Below are positions 41,957 through 50,340 of a stretch of DNA of 64,000 nt, piece after piece. Origin of the DNA: Actinocrispum wychmicini. GTDB lineage: Bacteria; Actinomycetota; Actinomycetes; Mycobacteriales; Pseudonocardiaceae. Positions within the stretch are counted from its first letter, which is position 1. Each line of letters starts with the position of its first letter. A program made the position numbers and the translations under genes. The stretch lies in assembly GCF_004345645.1 (NCBI RefSeq), contig NZ_SLWS01000002.1:248001-312000 (forward strand), written 5' to 3'. A model generated the notes under the pieces. That model saw only the letters and a list, made by a program, of their open reading frames with translations, had not been told where the DNA came from and ran no database searches.

Positions 41957-44604
41957 GTGAGATCAAAAGCATCCGGATCCATCCGGCGATCGGCATCGCC
42001 AGAGTCGGCAACAGCGCGGACTTCTTCATCGGACCCGAACAAGTGTGGCAGCGGACCGACCCGCACGAGAAATTCAAGGACGGGGCCGGCCGAGTGAAAC
42101 GGCAGGCCGCCAGATTCCGCCTGTTCGCCTACTACGACGACGGTCCGCCCAAGGAACTGACCAAGGCGCACCCGGGGATCTCGATCACCTGGCAGGTCCA
42201 CGTCCGCAACAAGAAGCCGTGGATAGACGAGGACAACGAGCGGTCGCCCGGCCTGGTCATCGACTCGGGGAAGCAGACGGTCAGGGGCGACGGCGCCCAC
42301 ACCGGACCGAAGCTCGCCGGGAAGATCACGTTCTCGCGCCAGTCCGAACGCCCGGTGCCACTCGGCGAGCTCCGCACCGACCCACAAGGGCACCTGGTGG
42401 TGCTTGGCGGCTACGGCAAGTCCACCTCCTGGCACGGCCGGGAACCTGAGCGCATCATGCGGAACCCGGGATGGTACGACGACACGTCCGACGGCCCCGT
42501 CACGGCGACCGTCACGATCAACGGCCGGAACGTTCCCGTGGTGGGCGCGTGGATCATTGTGGCGCCGCCGAAGTACGGGCCGCATTTCGACACCGTCATC
42601 ACCCTGTACGACCGGCTCTTCCAGCTACGGAACCCGACTTTTTCGGTGCCGGCCAAGGTCTCGTACACCAATGACGTGTATCCCATCCTCAGGCGCGCGG
42701 TGGATACACAGTGGACGAACAAGAACGCCGGCAAGCGGCACGGAAAGGACTGGGCGGCCGACGACAAGCTCCGGAGTATGCCGAAGGAGCTGCGGGAGCG
42801 TGTGTTCGAGAACCTGCGGGATCCAAGGAATCCCTCAGGTGGAGGCACCATGCCCAAGCTGGAGACGACCGTGAGCCTCACCTCGATCCAGTACGACATC
42901 ATGCGGAAGTGGAAGGACGGGGGCGAGCAGGTCGTCAACGACTGGCCAGCGGACGGCCACGGCCCGAAGCCGGCGGAGAAGGTCACCCCGGATGACCTCG
43001 ACCGGGCGGCACTGAGCGCCTGCGTCGGCGAGTCCTTCGGGCCCGGCATCGAAGTCGGTGGGTTCGGTACGCAGCCCATCCTCGACAACTCCCTTTACGA
43101 CGACACCGACCGGTTGCGCCTGAAAAGCACGGTCGAACCGGGTGCCATCACCGCGTACCTGGCGAACCCGTGGCAGACCGACTTCAGCGCCTGCGGGGAG
43201 AACTGGTGGCCGGTCCCCCGGCCGAACCAGGTGCACACGGAGTCCGCCGGTACGCTGGATTGGGACCGGGGCCGAAAGGGCTTCACGAACATGGTCCGCA
43301 ACTGGCACACCTTCGGCTTCGTCCTCCCGGTGGGGAACAAGTTCCTGGAAGTCGGGCGCGCTCCGCTGCCGACCGTGCGGCTCAGGAGCTACCAACTGCA
43401 CTTCAGCGACGTCGTTCCGGCGGCGTTCGACATCCCGAAACGGGTCGGCGGGCAGATCACGTTCGACGTGTCCGCGCCTGGGCAGCCGGTCACCCTCCGG
43501 ATCGCCCCCGGCGACGGCCCGAGCCATGCCGGCCTCGAGGTGGATCGCGGTTCCATCACCGTCGAGCCCACCGGGGCCGGCGAGATGGCCACGGTGTCGT
43601 TCCGGGTGACCTACCAGCCGACGGAGACCGGCGAGCGGATCGAGGACCGGGTGATCGTCAGCGACCCGGTCGGCGACCAGCGCTGGGTCATCCCGATCAG
43701 GGCGACCACCGCGACCACCACACTGTCCACAACAGACAGCCAGGAGGCGGTGCAGCGGGCCGCGTCGGTCCTGGCCGACCTGCTGCCCGCCGGTACGCCG
43801 GACGCGGTGGCCGACCTTCAGTCGATGGACCTCGACCACAGTCACCCGGATGGTTTCGGGCCCGCGCGGGCGGCCGTGCGGCTGGCCACCTCGCTGGTGG
43901 ACGCGGGAACCGCCCTGGACGTCGACGGCACGCTGCTGCCCGGGTACGACCAGAGCGTCCCGTTCGACCTGACCGAAGTGGACACGGCGGTCGACCTGAT
44001 CCTGCTGACCGACAACGCCGACCTGGTCGACTTCCGGCTGCTGAGCCCGGTCGGCCTGGCGGTCGACCCGGCGCGCCTGATCAAGGCACCCTCGGGCGTC
44101 GCCCACTACCGGATCACGCTACCGCTGGAGTTCATGCCCGGCCGTTTCGACCACGCCGGGCAGTGGCGGGCCTTGCTCTCGACGACCGGAGCCAAAGCTG
44201 TCGCGTACAGCCTGGTTGCCCAGGTCTACTCCAGCATGTCGATGCGCGCCACCATCATCCCGCGTGGCACCGATTTCGACGCGCCGCTGGCGATTCACGC
44301 GAGCCTGACCGACGCCGAACTCGTCCCGGACAGCGCCCGTGCGTGGGCGGTGATCACCAGACCGGACGGCTCTGAACAGGAGACGCCGTTGGCCGAACAG
44401 ATGCCAGGTCGGTTCGCCGGGACGTTCCCCACGGACGAGCCTGGTACGTACCGCGGCCGTGTCCGGATCAGTGGGGTGAGCGCGGACGGCCATCCGTTCC
44501 AGCGAGAGCAGTCCGCGACCGCGACGACGTGGCACGAGACCGTGATCCCAGCGCAGGAACCGGCGCGGGAGGTTCGGTCGCGGGACGCGGCGCACAGTCG
44601 ATGA
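41953..44604 (+). CDS. LodA/GoxA-like cysteine tryptophylquinone oxidase with extra C-terminal region
   Basis: 883 residues. The N-terminal about 500 residues are LodA-like (IRIHPAIGIARVGNS at the start). The cofactor pair is recognisable: Cys357 (LSACVGESFGPGIEVGG) and Trp407 (NPWQTDFSACGENWWP), which in LodA/GoxA become cross-linked cysteine tryptophylquinone. LodA oxidises L-lysine and GoxA glycine, releasing ammonia and peroxide; the substrate here is unknown. Residues about 500-883 form additional beta-rich domains (an Ig/BACON-like piece near 490-600, then an Asp/Leu-rich module) that I do not expect in LodA. There is no Sec signal peptide, as is usual for LodA. It overlaps both neighbours by ATGA. 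Confidence 0.88.
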   Translation: MSEIKSIRIHPAIGIARVGNSADFFIGPEQVWQRTDPHEKFKDGAGRVKRQAARFRLFAYYDDGPPKELTKAHPGISITWQVHVRNKKPWIDEDNERSPGLVIDSGKQTVRGDGAHTGPKLAGKITFSRQSERPVPLGELRTDPQGHLVVLGGYGKSTSWHGREPERIMRNPGWYDDTSDGPVTATVTINGRNVPVVGAWIIVAPPKYGPHFDTVITLYDRLFQLRNPTFSVPAKVSYTNDVYPILRRAVDTQWTNKNAGKRHGKDWAADDKLRSMPKELRERVFENLRDPRNPSGGGTMPKLETTVSLTSIQYDIMRKWKDGGEQVVNDWPADGHGPKPAEKVTPDDLDRAALSACVGESFGPGIEVGGFGTQPILDNSLYDDTDRLRLKSTVEPGAITAYLANPWQTDFSACGENWWPVPRPNQVHTESAGTLDWDRGRKGFTNMVRNWHTFGFVLPVGNKFLEVGRAPLPTVRLRSYQLHFSDVVPAAFDIPKRVGGQITFDVSAPGQPVTLRIAPGDGPSHAGLEVDRGSITVEPTGAGEMATVSFRVTYQPTETGERIEDRVIVSDPVGDQRWVIPIRATTATTTLSTTDSQEAVQRAASVLADLLPAGTPDAVADLQSMDLDHSHPDGFGPARAAVRLATSLVDAGTALDVDGTLLPGYDQSVPFDLTEVDTAVDLILLTDNADLVDFRLLSPVGLAVDPARLIKAPSGVAHYRITLPLEFMPGRFDHAGQWRALLSTTGAKAVAYSLVAQVYSSMSMRATIIPRGTDFDAPLAIHASLTDAELVPDSARAWAVITRPDGSEQETPLAEQMPGRFAGTFPTDEPGTYRGRVRISGVSADGHPFQREQSATATTWHETVIPAQEPAREVRSRDAAHSR

Positions 44605-45686
44605 CCTTGCTGCGTAACGAGATGTACGAGGTGGCTGTCGTCGGCGGTGGCCCCGCAGGCGCCGTGGCGGCAGCCACCCTCGCCAAAGCCGGCTACCGGA
44701 CGGTGCTCCTCGAAGCGTCCCACTACGAGGAGCACCGGATCGGCGAGACCCTGCCGCCGGACGCGGCAGCACTGCTGACCCAGTGGGGACTTCGCGAAGA
44801 CGACTGGCTTCCCTGCAATGGCAACGAAAGCGCGTGGGGCGGGCGCGACCTGCAGTCGTTTCCGTTCATCTTCAACGTCCACGGTGCTGGCGCGCATGTC
44901 GACCGAAGTCTGTTCGACTCCCGGCTGGCCGCGTCCGCAGCCGACGCGGGCGTCAGGCTGCTGTGTGGCACGCGTGTCACCGAATGCGTAGGTCCGTCCG
45001 ACGGTTGTTGGCGGCTGACCTTGCGTGGACGTGGCGAGATCACAGCACATGCCGTGATCGACGCGACCGGACGCACCGGGCGGCTGTCCCGTTCCGTCGG
45101 CGCCCACAGACACACCTGCGATCGCCTGGTCGGCGTCGCCGCGCAGTACCGTGGACCAACCACCAGCGGCGGCAACACCCTCATCGAGTCCACAAAGGAC
45201 GGATGGTGGTACACCGCGCCGCTGCCACCAGATCGCCGGATAGTGGTGTTCATGACCGACGCGGACCTCTGCCGTCGGCTCCGACTCACCCACGACCGGA
45301 CCTGGGACGAGCGGCTGGCCCGGACCCACCACATCCGTGATCGGGTCGCGAACACCCAACGGGTGTCGGCCCCGACGGCGCACACAGCGGCCAGCCACCA
45401 CCTCGAATCCGGCACCACCGCGGGCAGGTGGCTCGCGGTGGGCGATGCCACCATGAGCGTCGATCCGCTCTCGTCCAGCGGTATCTCCCGAGCTCTGACG
45501 ACCGGTGCCCTCGGCGGCCTGGCGATGGCACACTGGCTGGCGGGCCAGGTCAAACCCGTACAGGAGTACCAGCGTGCCCAGGCCGACGAACTCAGTGCGT
45601 ACCGGCAGGCCAGACTCGCCTACTACGGCTTGGAAACGCAGTGGCCGGACGCGTCTTTCTGGCGACGCCGGCACGTCGATGCTTGA
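44601..45686 (+). CDS. LodB-like FAD oxidoreductase (CTQ maturation enzyme)
   Basis: 361 residues from the ATG at 44601 that overlaps the LodA-like stop. FAD-binding GGGPAGAVAAATLAKAGY at about 14-31, then RIGETLPP as in flavin halogenases and LodB, and the second motif GDATMSVDPLSSSGISRAL near 275-293. LodB proteins are needed to build cysteine tryptophylquinone in the partner LodA and are always encoded beside it. The small size and the DPLSSSGI motif fit. It has no tryptophan-halogenase WxWxIP motif, so halogenation is unlikely. Confidence 0.9.
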   Translation: MTLLRNEMYEVAVVGGGPAGAVAAATLAKAGYRTVLLEASHYEEHRIGETLPPDAAALLTQWGLREDDWLPCNGNESAWGGRDLQSFPFIFNVHGAGAHVDRSLFDSRLAASAADAGVRLLCGTRVTECVGPSDGCWRLTLRGRGEITAHAVIDATGRTGRLSRSVGAHRHTCDRLVGVAAQYRGPTTSGGNTLIESTKDGWWYTAPLPPDRRIVVFMTDADLCRRLRLTHDRTWDERLARTHHIRDRVANTQRVSAPTAHTAASHHLESGTTAGRWLAVGDATMSVDPLSSSGISRALTTGALGGLAMAHWLAGQVKPVQEYQRAQADELSAYRQARLAYYGLETQWPDASFWRRRHVDA

Positions 45687-45688
45687 GC

Positions 45689-45720
45689 GTCGGTAAGCCG
45701 CGCTTGCGCGGCTTACCGAC
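45689..45720. terminator. Bidirectional terminator hairpin
   Basis: GTCGGTAAGCCGCG (45689-45702), loop CTTG, CGCGGCTTACCGAC (45707-45720): a perfect 14-base stem between the convergent LodB-like and lectin genes. It starts three bases after one stop and ends 11 before the other. Confidence 0.85.
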
Positions 45721-45730
45721 CCGCGCGAGG

Positions 45731-46648
45731 TCAGCGGCCGTCGAGGTACCAGTACTGGCTGGCCCAGTCGTGGCACGGCTGCACACTCAGCCCCTGCCCG
45801 AGGCTGCCGGTGGACAGGCATCCCCACGTCTGGGTGTTGATGATCGACACGGTGCCGTCCGGGCCGCCACCGACGATCTTCCACCGCTGGTTGGCGCCGC
45901 CACCGTAGGTCCACACCTGCACCTTGCCGTTGCCCGTGTCCAGGTCGAGCGCCTTGGAGTACCCGGTGGCACCGTTCTTGAGCACGTACACGTCACCGCC
46001 CTGCGCCTCCAGCGACCACACCTGTGCGGCGTTGTTGTTGGCACGCTCGGCTTTCACCAGGTTGCCGTTGGCGTTGCGGGCGCCATCGTCATCGGCCAGA
46101 AGCCCGTTCTCCCTGCTGCGCAACGCCTTCTTGTCGCCCTGGTTGCCCTGGCCGCGGTCGGGGCGGGAGCGGAACGTGTAATGGTCGTTGTACCGGCCGC
46201 TCTTGCCGAAGTCACCGCGGAAGCGGGACCAGGCCGGGTAGTCCTTGTCGTAGTCGTATCCGCCGCCGTCGAAGGTGCCGGTGTCGAAGATCCACACCCC
46301 GTACTTCCAGCCGTTGTCCTCCACCGTGGTGTAGATCGGCTGGCCCCGGTCGGGGCCGCCGCGGACGTCGACCTTCGCACCCCATTGGGTGATCGCCGAG
46401 ATGGACAGGACGATCACGTTGTACTCGTAGTTGGTGTCGCGTTCGGCGACCTCGGCCTCAGCCCAGGTGAACTCCTCGTACTTCGCGTTCTGGGACGCGG
46501 CCTTGGCGATGTCCGCGATCACCTTCGCCGGGTCGATCGGGATCTTCGCGCTGGCGGCCGGGACCGCGCCCAGCGCCACCGGCACCGCCATCGCCAGCAC
46601 GGCCAGTCCGCTGACCACCGCACTGCGTAGCTTTCTTGTCCTGTTCAT
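45731..46648 (-). CDS. Secreted ricin-type lectin protein
   Basis: 305 residues from the ATG at 46648 (GGGGAGGT upstream). Signal peptide at about 1-34 (AVPAASA-K). Residues about 40-190 form an unidentified domain with many Tyr/Trp/Asp (WKYGVWIFDTGTFDGGGYDY). Residues about 205-305 are a ricin-B beta-trefoil with QxW motifs (AAQVWSLEAQGG, NQRWKIVGGG) and a disulfide pair (WGCLSTG, QPCHDW). It is probably an exported carbohydrate-binding protein. The upstream in-frame ATG at 46711 is rejected because the signal peptide begins at 46648. Confidence 0.82.
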   Translation of the reverse strand: MNRTRKLRSAVVSGLAVLAMAVPVALGAVPAASAKIPIDPAKVIADIAKAASQNAKYEEFTWAEAEVAERDTNYEYNVIVLSISAITQWGAKVDVRGGPDRGQPIYTTVEDNGWKYGVWIFDTGTFDGGGYDYDKDYPAWSRFRGDFGKSGRYNDHYTFRSRPDRGQGNQGDKKALRSRENGLLADDDGARNANGNLVKAERANNNAAQVWSLEAQGGDVYVLKNGATGYSKALDLDTGNGKVQVWTYGGGANQRWKIVGGGPDGTVSIINTQTWGCLSTGSLGQGLSVQPCHDWASQYWYLDGR

Positions 46649-46755
46649 CGTTACGCGAGACCTCCCCATCAAGCGCGCCGGGTGGCGCGGCCACAGGAGC
46701 ATCGCTGACACTGATCAACAGGAAATCAATCCGGCATCAACCGGTACATACCCGG

Positions 46756-48180
46756 CTAGCGCCGGGTCCCAGGCTTCGGGGTGATGCCCAGCGCGGCGGC
46801 GGCGCCGACCAGGGCGACGGCGGCGATGGCCCACCAGGCCCAGGTGAAGACCGTCAGTGCCTGGTCGTCGGACGCGATCAACTTCCCGAGAATGGCGACC
46901 AGCATGGCCACCCCGAAGACGTAGCCGAGTTGGCGACTGGCGTTGATGACGGCGCTGCCAGTCGCCGCCCGAGCCGGCGGTAGGTCGACGGTCGCGGAGG
47001 CGAGCATGTTCGGTAGCGCGAAACCGACACCGATGCCGACGATGATCCAGCCCGGCAGGATCTGGCTGGCATAGTTGACATCCGTTGTCGCGGTGAGCGC
47101 CAGCACCACGGCGCCGACACCGACCAGCGCGTTCCCGATGGCGACCACCACACCGACCGGTAGGCGGCCGGTCAGCTTCTGACTCACGATGGCGAACAAC
47201 GGCACCATCAACGGTCCGGGTGCCACCGCGAAACCGGTGATCAACGGATCGAAGTGCGCGTAGTTCTCCAGCCGCAGCACGACGCTCGGCAGAACGGCGC
47301 CGAACGCGATGCAGAACAACAAAGCGCTGGCATTGGCCCAGAAGAACGTCCGTACCCTCAGCAATGCTGGATCCACCACGGGCGCGGGGTGGCGGAACGC
47401 ACGGAAGACGAACCATGCCAGCGCAAGCACGGACACGGCAAACGACACCAAGGTCGGCCCGCTCGACCAACCCCACTCCTGGCCTTTGACGAGAGCGAGG
47501 GCGAGGGCGCCGATCCCGAAGGCGAGAACAACCGAGCCAACGATATCCGGAATTCTCGAAACCGACGTGTCGCGGGAATCAGGTACCAGCGAGACGGCGG
47601 CGACAAACGCCAGGAGTCCGATGGGCACATTGATCAGGAAGATCCAGTGCCACGACACCTTCACCAGGGCGCCGCCGATGACCGGCCCGACGGCGGCGGC
47701 GACCGACGTCGAGGTCGCCCACACCTTGACCGCGAACGCTCGCCGAGCCGCAGGCATCGAGGTGAGCAGCAGACCGAGACTGGTTGGCGTCAGTGCCGCG
47801 GCGCCAACAGCCTGGAGCACGCGGAAGCCGTTCAACCACCACAATGTCGGGCCAACCGCGCACAAGGCACTGGCGATCGTGAACACGGTAAGTCCAACAA
47901 GGAATCCAGCTTTGCGCCCGTAGCGGTCAGACATCCGCCCGGCCGGGATGAGGAACGCCGCGTAGACAATGGTGTATCCGTTCAAGATCCAGCTGAGATC
48001 GGACAGCGAAGATCCCGCGTACCCCTCCCCGATGGCCGTGAACGCGACGTTGACCACGAAAACGTCCAGCATCGCCATGAAGGCCGCTGAACAGAGCACG
48101 ATCAGGATGAGATTCGAACGATCCCGGACCTGTGGTTCGCGGGCGCGCGACGCGGTCGCCGCATTTTGCGCACTGTTCAT
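46756..48180 (-). CDS. MFS drug/proton antiporter, DHA2-like (14 TM)
   Basis: 474 residues from the ATG at 48180. About 14 hydrophobic helices. The first helix carries FMAMLDVFVVNVAFTAI, the DHA2 motif (LDxTVVNVA-like), and motif A appears as GRMSDRYGRKAGFLVG; motif C is near QAVGAAALTPTSLGLLL. Such proteins export drugs or metabolites. It lies 37 bases after the SGNH hydrolase gene on the same strand, so the two probably form an operon facing away from the GlxA-type regulator at 48964, its likely controller. Confidence 0.92.
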   Translation of the reverse strand: MNSAQNAATASRAREPQVRDRSNLILIVLCSAAFMAMLDVFVVNVAFTAIGEGYAGSSLSDLSWILNGYTIVYAAFLIPAGRMSDRYGRKAGFLVGLTVFTIASALCAVGPTLWWLNGFRVLQAVGAAALTPTSLGLLLTSMPAARRAFAVKVWATSTSVAAAVGPVIGGALVKVSWHWIFLINVPIGLLAFVAAVSLVPDSRDTSVSRIPDIVGSVVLAFGIGALALALVKGQEWGWSSGPTLVSFAVSVLALAWFVFRAFRHPAPVVDPALLRVRTFFWANASALLFCIAFGAVLPSVVLRLENYAHFDPLITGFAVAPGPLMVPLFAIVSQKLTGRLPVGVVVAIGNALVGVGAVVLALTATTDVNYASQILPGWIIVGIGVGFALPNMLASATVDLPPARAATGSAVINASRQLGYVFGVAMLVAILGKLIASDDQALTVFTWAWWAIAAVALVGAAAALGITPKPGTRR

Positions 48181-48217
48181 TGAGGCACACCGATCCTGTT
48201 GGAAGAGTTCATCGCGC

Positions 48218-48892
48218 TCACCGCACGCCGTTGAGGGCGCCGGCCAGCGCGCGGACAACCTCGATGGCGAGCACGGCCTGTCCCGCCGATGCGAGGTGGA
48301 TCTGGTCCGCGCTCAGCAGATCTGGGCGATCGTTGATGTGGTGGTCCCATGTGTCGACCACGATGGCGCCGTACTCGCGAGCGACGCGACGGGTGATGTC
48401 GTTGACCCGGCTGACCCGTGCGGCGAAGTCGGGGATCGTGGCGACCACGAACCGTTTGACCAGGGTGAACACCGTGAGCGTGGCACCTGTGGCAGCCGCG
48501 AGTGCGTACAGCTCGCGCAGGTCGTCCTCGATGTCGGAATAGGACGGCTGGGACCGCCAGATGTCGTTGGCGCCGGAGGGCAGGTGGATCAGGTCGGGTC
48601 GGAACGCAAGCATCCGTTCTGCCTGAGTCGCGGTGGTCTTTGCCGTCGACGTGCCGATCTGTGCGGTGTTGAGATACGCGAGGTCCGGGTTCACGCGTCG
48701 CAGGACCGTGCAGACCCGTTCCGGCCAGGGCACGGTCCGGTAGCCAGGGCTGGGATCGCCGATCCCGGCGGACAGGCTGTCACCGATGACCGCGAAGCGG
48801 CGCCACGGAGCGCCCACGAGCACGGCCGCGGCGTCCTCGTCGGACAGGCAGTAGGGGTCCGTCTGCTCGGTGAGCACAGTGTCTGTGGTCAT
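48218..48892 (-). CDS. SGNH/GDSL-type hydrolase
   Basis: 224 residues from the ATG (complement of 48890-48892); a further in-frame ATG lies at 48904. Block I GDSLSAGIGD gives the nucleophile Ser39, block III GANDIW gives the oxyanion Asn, and block V is ADQIHLAS with Asp and His. There is no signal peptide, so it is an intracellular esterase or lipase of the GDSL family. It is divergent from the AraC/GlxA regulator and upstream of the MFS gene. Together this looks like a small regulated esterase/export unit. Confidence 0.88.
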   Translation of the reverse strand: MTTDTVLTEQTDPYCLSDEDAAAVLVGAPWRRFAVIGDSLSAGIGDPSPGYRTVPWPERVCTVLRRVNPDLAYLNTAQIGTSTAKTTATQAERMLAFRPDLIHLPSGANDIWRSQPSYSDIEDDLRELYALAAATGATLTVFTLVKRFVVATIPDFAARVSRVNDITRRVAREYGAIVVDTWDHHINDRPDLLSADQIHLASAGQAVLAIEVVRALAGALNGVR

Positions 48893-48950
48893 GGCGTCGA
48901 GCATCGGCCGGTTCGATCTTCTTGCCCAGTGTCCGATCGGCCCACTTGCG

Positions 48951-48956
48951 TATACT
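48951..48956 (+). promoter_or_regulatory. -10 box of the GlxA-type regulator, leaderless
   Basis: TATACT lies seven bases before the ATG at 48964, so transcription would begin at or next to the start codon. No Shine-Dalgarno is present, consistent with a leaderless mRNA. Confidence 0.55.
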
Positions 48957-48963
48957 TTCGGAC

Positions 48964-49953
48964 ATGACTGTCGTCGCGCTGGCCCTGTCGGACCGTGTCC
49001 CGATCTACGAGCTCGCCGCACCGTGTGCGATCTTCGGTTCCCGTGCGCCGCGCGGTGTCGAAGGCTGGTACGAGCTCCAGGTCTGCAGCCCGCGAAACGC
49101 GCGTGTCGACGAGTGGTTTCGCGCGGCGACCGAGTTCACCTACGACGATCTCGTGCAAGCAGACACGGTCGTTGTACCTGCGTGTCACGACCTACAGCCA
49201 TCGCGACGTCTCGTCGAAGCGGTGCGTGCGGCGTACGACCGGGGCGCACGGGTGATGTCCATCTGCACCGGAGCCTTCGTGCTGGCCGAGGCAGGAATCC
49301 TCAACGAACTGCGGGCCACGACGCACTGGATGTACGCGACGACGCTGGCTGAGCGCTACCCGTCCATCACGGTCGACCCGGACGTGCTCTACGTCGACGA
49401 AGGACGGGTGCTGACGTCCGCGGGCAAGGCCGCGGGTCATGACCTGTGCCTGCACGTCGTACGGCGTGACTTCGGTGCGGCGGTCGCCAACCACATCGCC
49501 CGCCGGCTGGTGATGCCGCCGCACCGTGAGGGCGGCCAGGCGCAGTACATCGCCACATCGGTCCCCCACTCCTTGTCCGACGATCTCGCGCCAGTGCTGG
49601 ACTGGGCGCTGACGCACCTCGACCAGGCGATCACCGTCGAGGACCTCGCCAGGCGGGCGCACCTGGGGACCCGGACACTCAATCGGCACTTCCACGCCAG
49701 GGTCGGCACCAATCCGTTGCAGTGGCTGCACGGCCAGCGGATCCGCCGCGCCCAGGAACTGCTTGAGCAGACCGACCTGCCTGTCGAAATCGTCTCGCAA
49801 CGCGTGGGACTCACCAGCGCCGCCGTGCTGCGCCGCCATTTCCGGCGCGCGCTGGACACAACCCCGGACGCCTACCGGCGTACCTTCAGAGGCGCTCGCC
49901 CGTTGCACGGGACTACCCCACCGGCGTCGTCCCTGGATTCAGCTTCAGCCTAG
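48964..49953 (+). CDS. GlxA family transcriptional regulator (DJ-1/PfpI + AraC)
   Basis: 329 residues from the ATG at 48964. Residues about 1-180 form an amidase-like DJ-1/PfpI domain (MSICTGAFVLAEAGILN with the nucleophile-position Cys). The C-terminal about 100 residues are an AraC double HTH (ARRAHLGTRTLNRHFHARVG; QRVGLTSAAVLRRHFRRAL). This family senses small molecules and regulates nearby catabolic or stress genes, typically as an activator. Its divergent partner is the SGNH hydrolase/MFS pair. Confidence 0.93.
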   Translation: MTVVALALSDRVPIYELAAPCAIFGSRAPRGVEGWYELQVCSPRNARVDEWFRAATEFTYDDLVQADTVVVPACHDLQPSRRLVEAVRAAYDRGARVMSICTGAFVLAEAGILNELRATTHWMYATTLAERYPSITVDPDVLYVDEGRVLTSAGKAAGHDLCLHVVRRDFGAAVANHIARRLVMPPHREGGQAQYIATSVPHSLSDDLAPVLDWALTHLDQAITVEDLARRAHLGTRTLNRHFHARVGTNPLQWLHGQRIRRAQELLEQTDLPVEIVSQRVGLTSAAVLRRHFRRALDTTPDAYRRTFRGARPLHGTTPPASSLDSASA

Positions 49954-50104
49954 TAGGGTCGCGGGCTTGGTGGCGTCGTCGCCACCAGACCCAGTGCAGG
50001 TGATCACTGATCAGCCCCTGGATGTACTTCCTGGCCTGCGCAAACGGTTGCACCCGGGCAAAGCGCGGCCGTAACCGCCCGGGTAGGTCGGCCAGATTCG
50101 ACAC
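49913..50104 (-). pseudogene. IS701-like transposase scar (N- and C-terminal ends joined)
   Basis: A short frame of 63 codons. The first part, LPGRLRPRFARVQPFAQARK then YIQGLIS, resembles the N-terminus of IS701-family transposases (RFxRxEPRxRARxYxRGL). It is followed at once by HWVWWRRRHQARD, resembling their C-terminal WRRxHQAxA tail. The catalytic middle, several hundred residues, is missing. I take this as a transposase reduced by internal deletion. I saw no terminal inverted repeats. Its match is from memory of the family. Confidence 0.45.
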
Positions 50105-50340
50105 CGCACGCCAGGGACCTGTCGCGACTCCGTGTGTTCCGGCTTCCGGGCATTCGGCCGACCCGTGGTCCGACTTTCGACTGGGGGCGTCCTCCTACCT
50201 CGGTAGGAGGATGGATGGCACCGCGGTGCGATGTGGAGCGTGTCCGTGTGTCCTTACGGTCGGCGCGTTGTGGGATGACGCCGACCGGACGGCCCAAGCC
50301 GTCGACGGAGTTCCGGATGCCGAACCAAGGGAGTCGTCCA
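50105..50340. other. Intergenic remainder between the transposase scar and the serine hydrolase
   Basis: With the scar this makes a 387-base gap after the GlxA gene. It contains the presumed promoter of the hydrolase gene. CCTACCTCGGTAGG (50196-50209) is a perfect 14-base palindrome of unknown role. Nothing else is recognisable. Confidence 0.4.

Noticed and set aside
44601..45686. Flavin-dependent halogenase
   Set aside because: Shares GxGxxG and GETLP with halogenases but lacks WxWxIP and is placed directly after a LodA-like gene, so the LodB role fits better.
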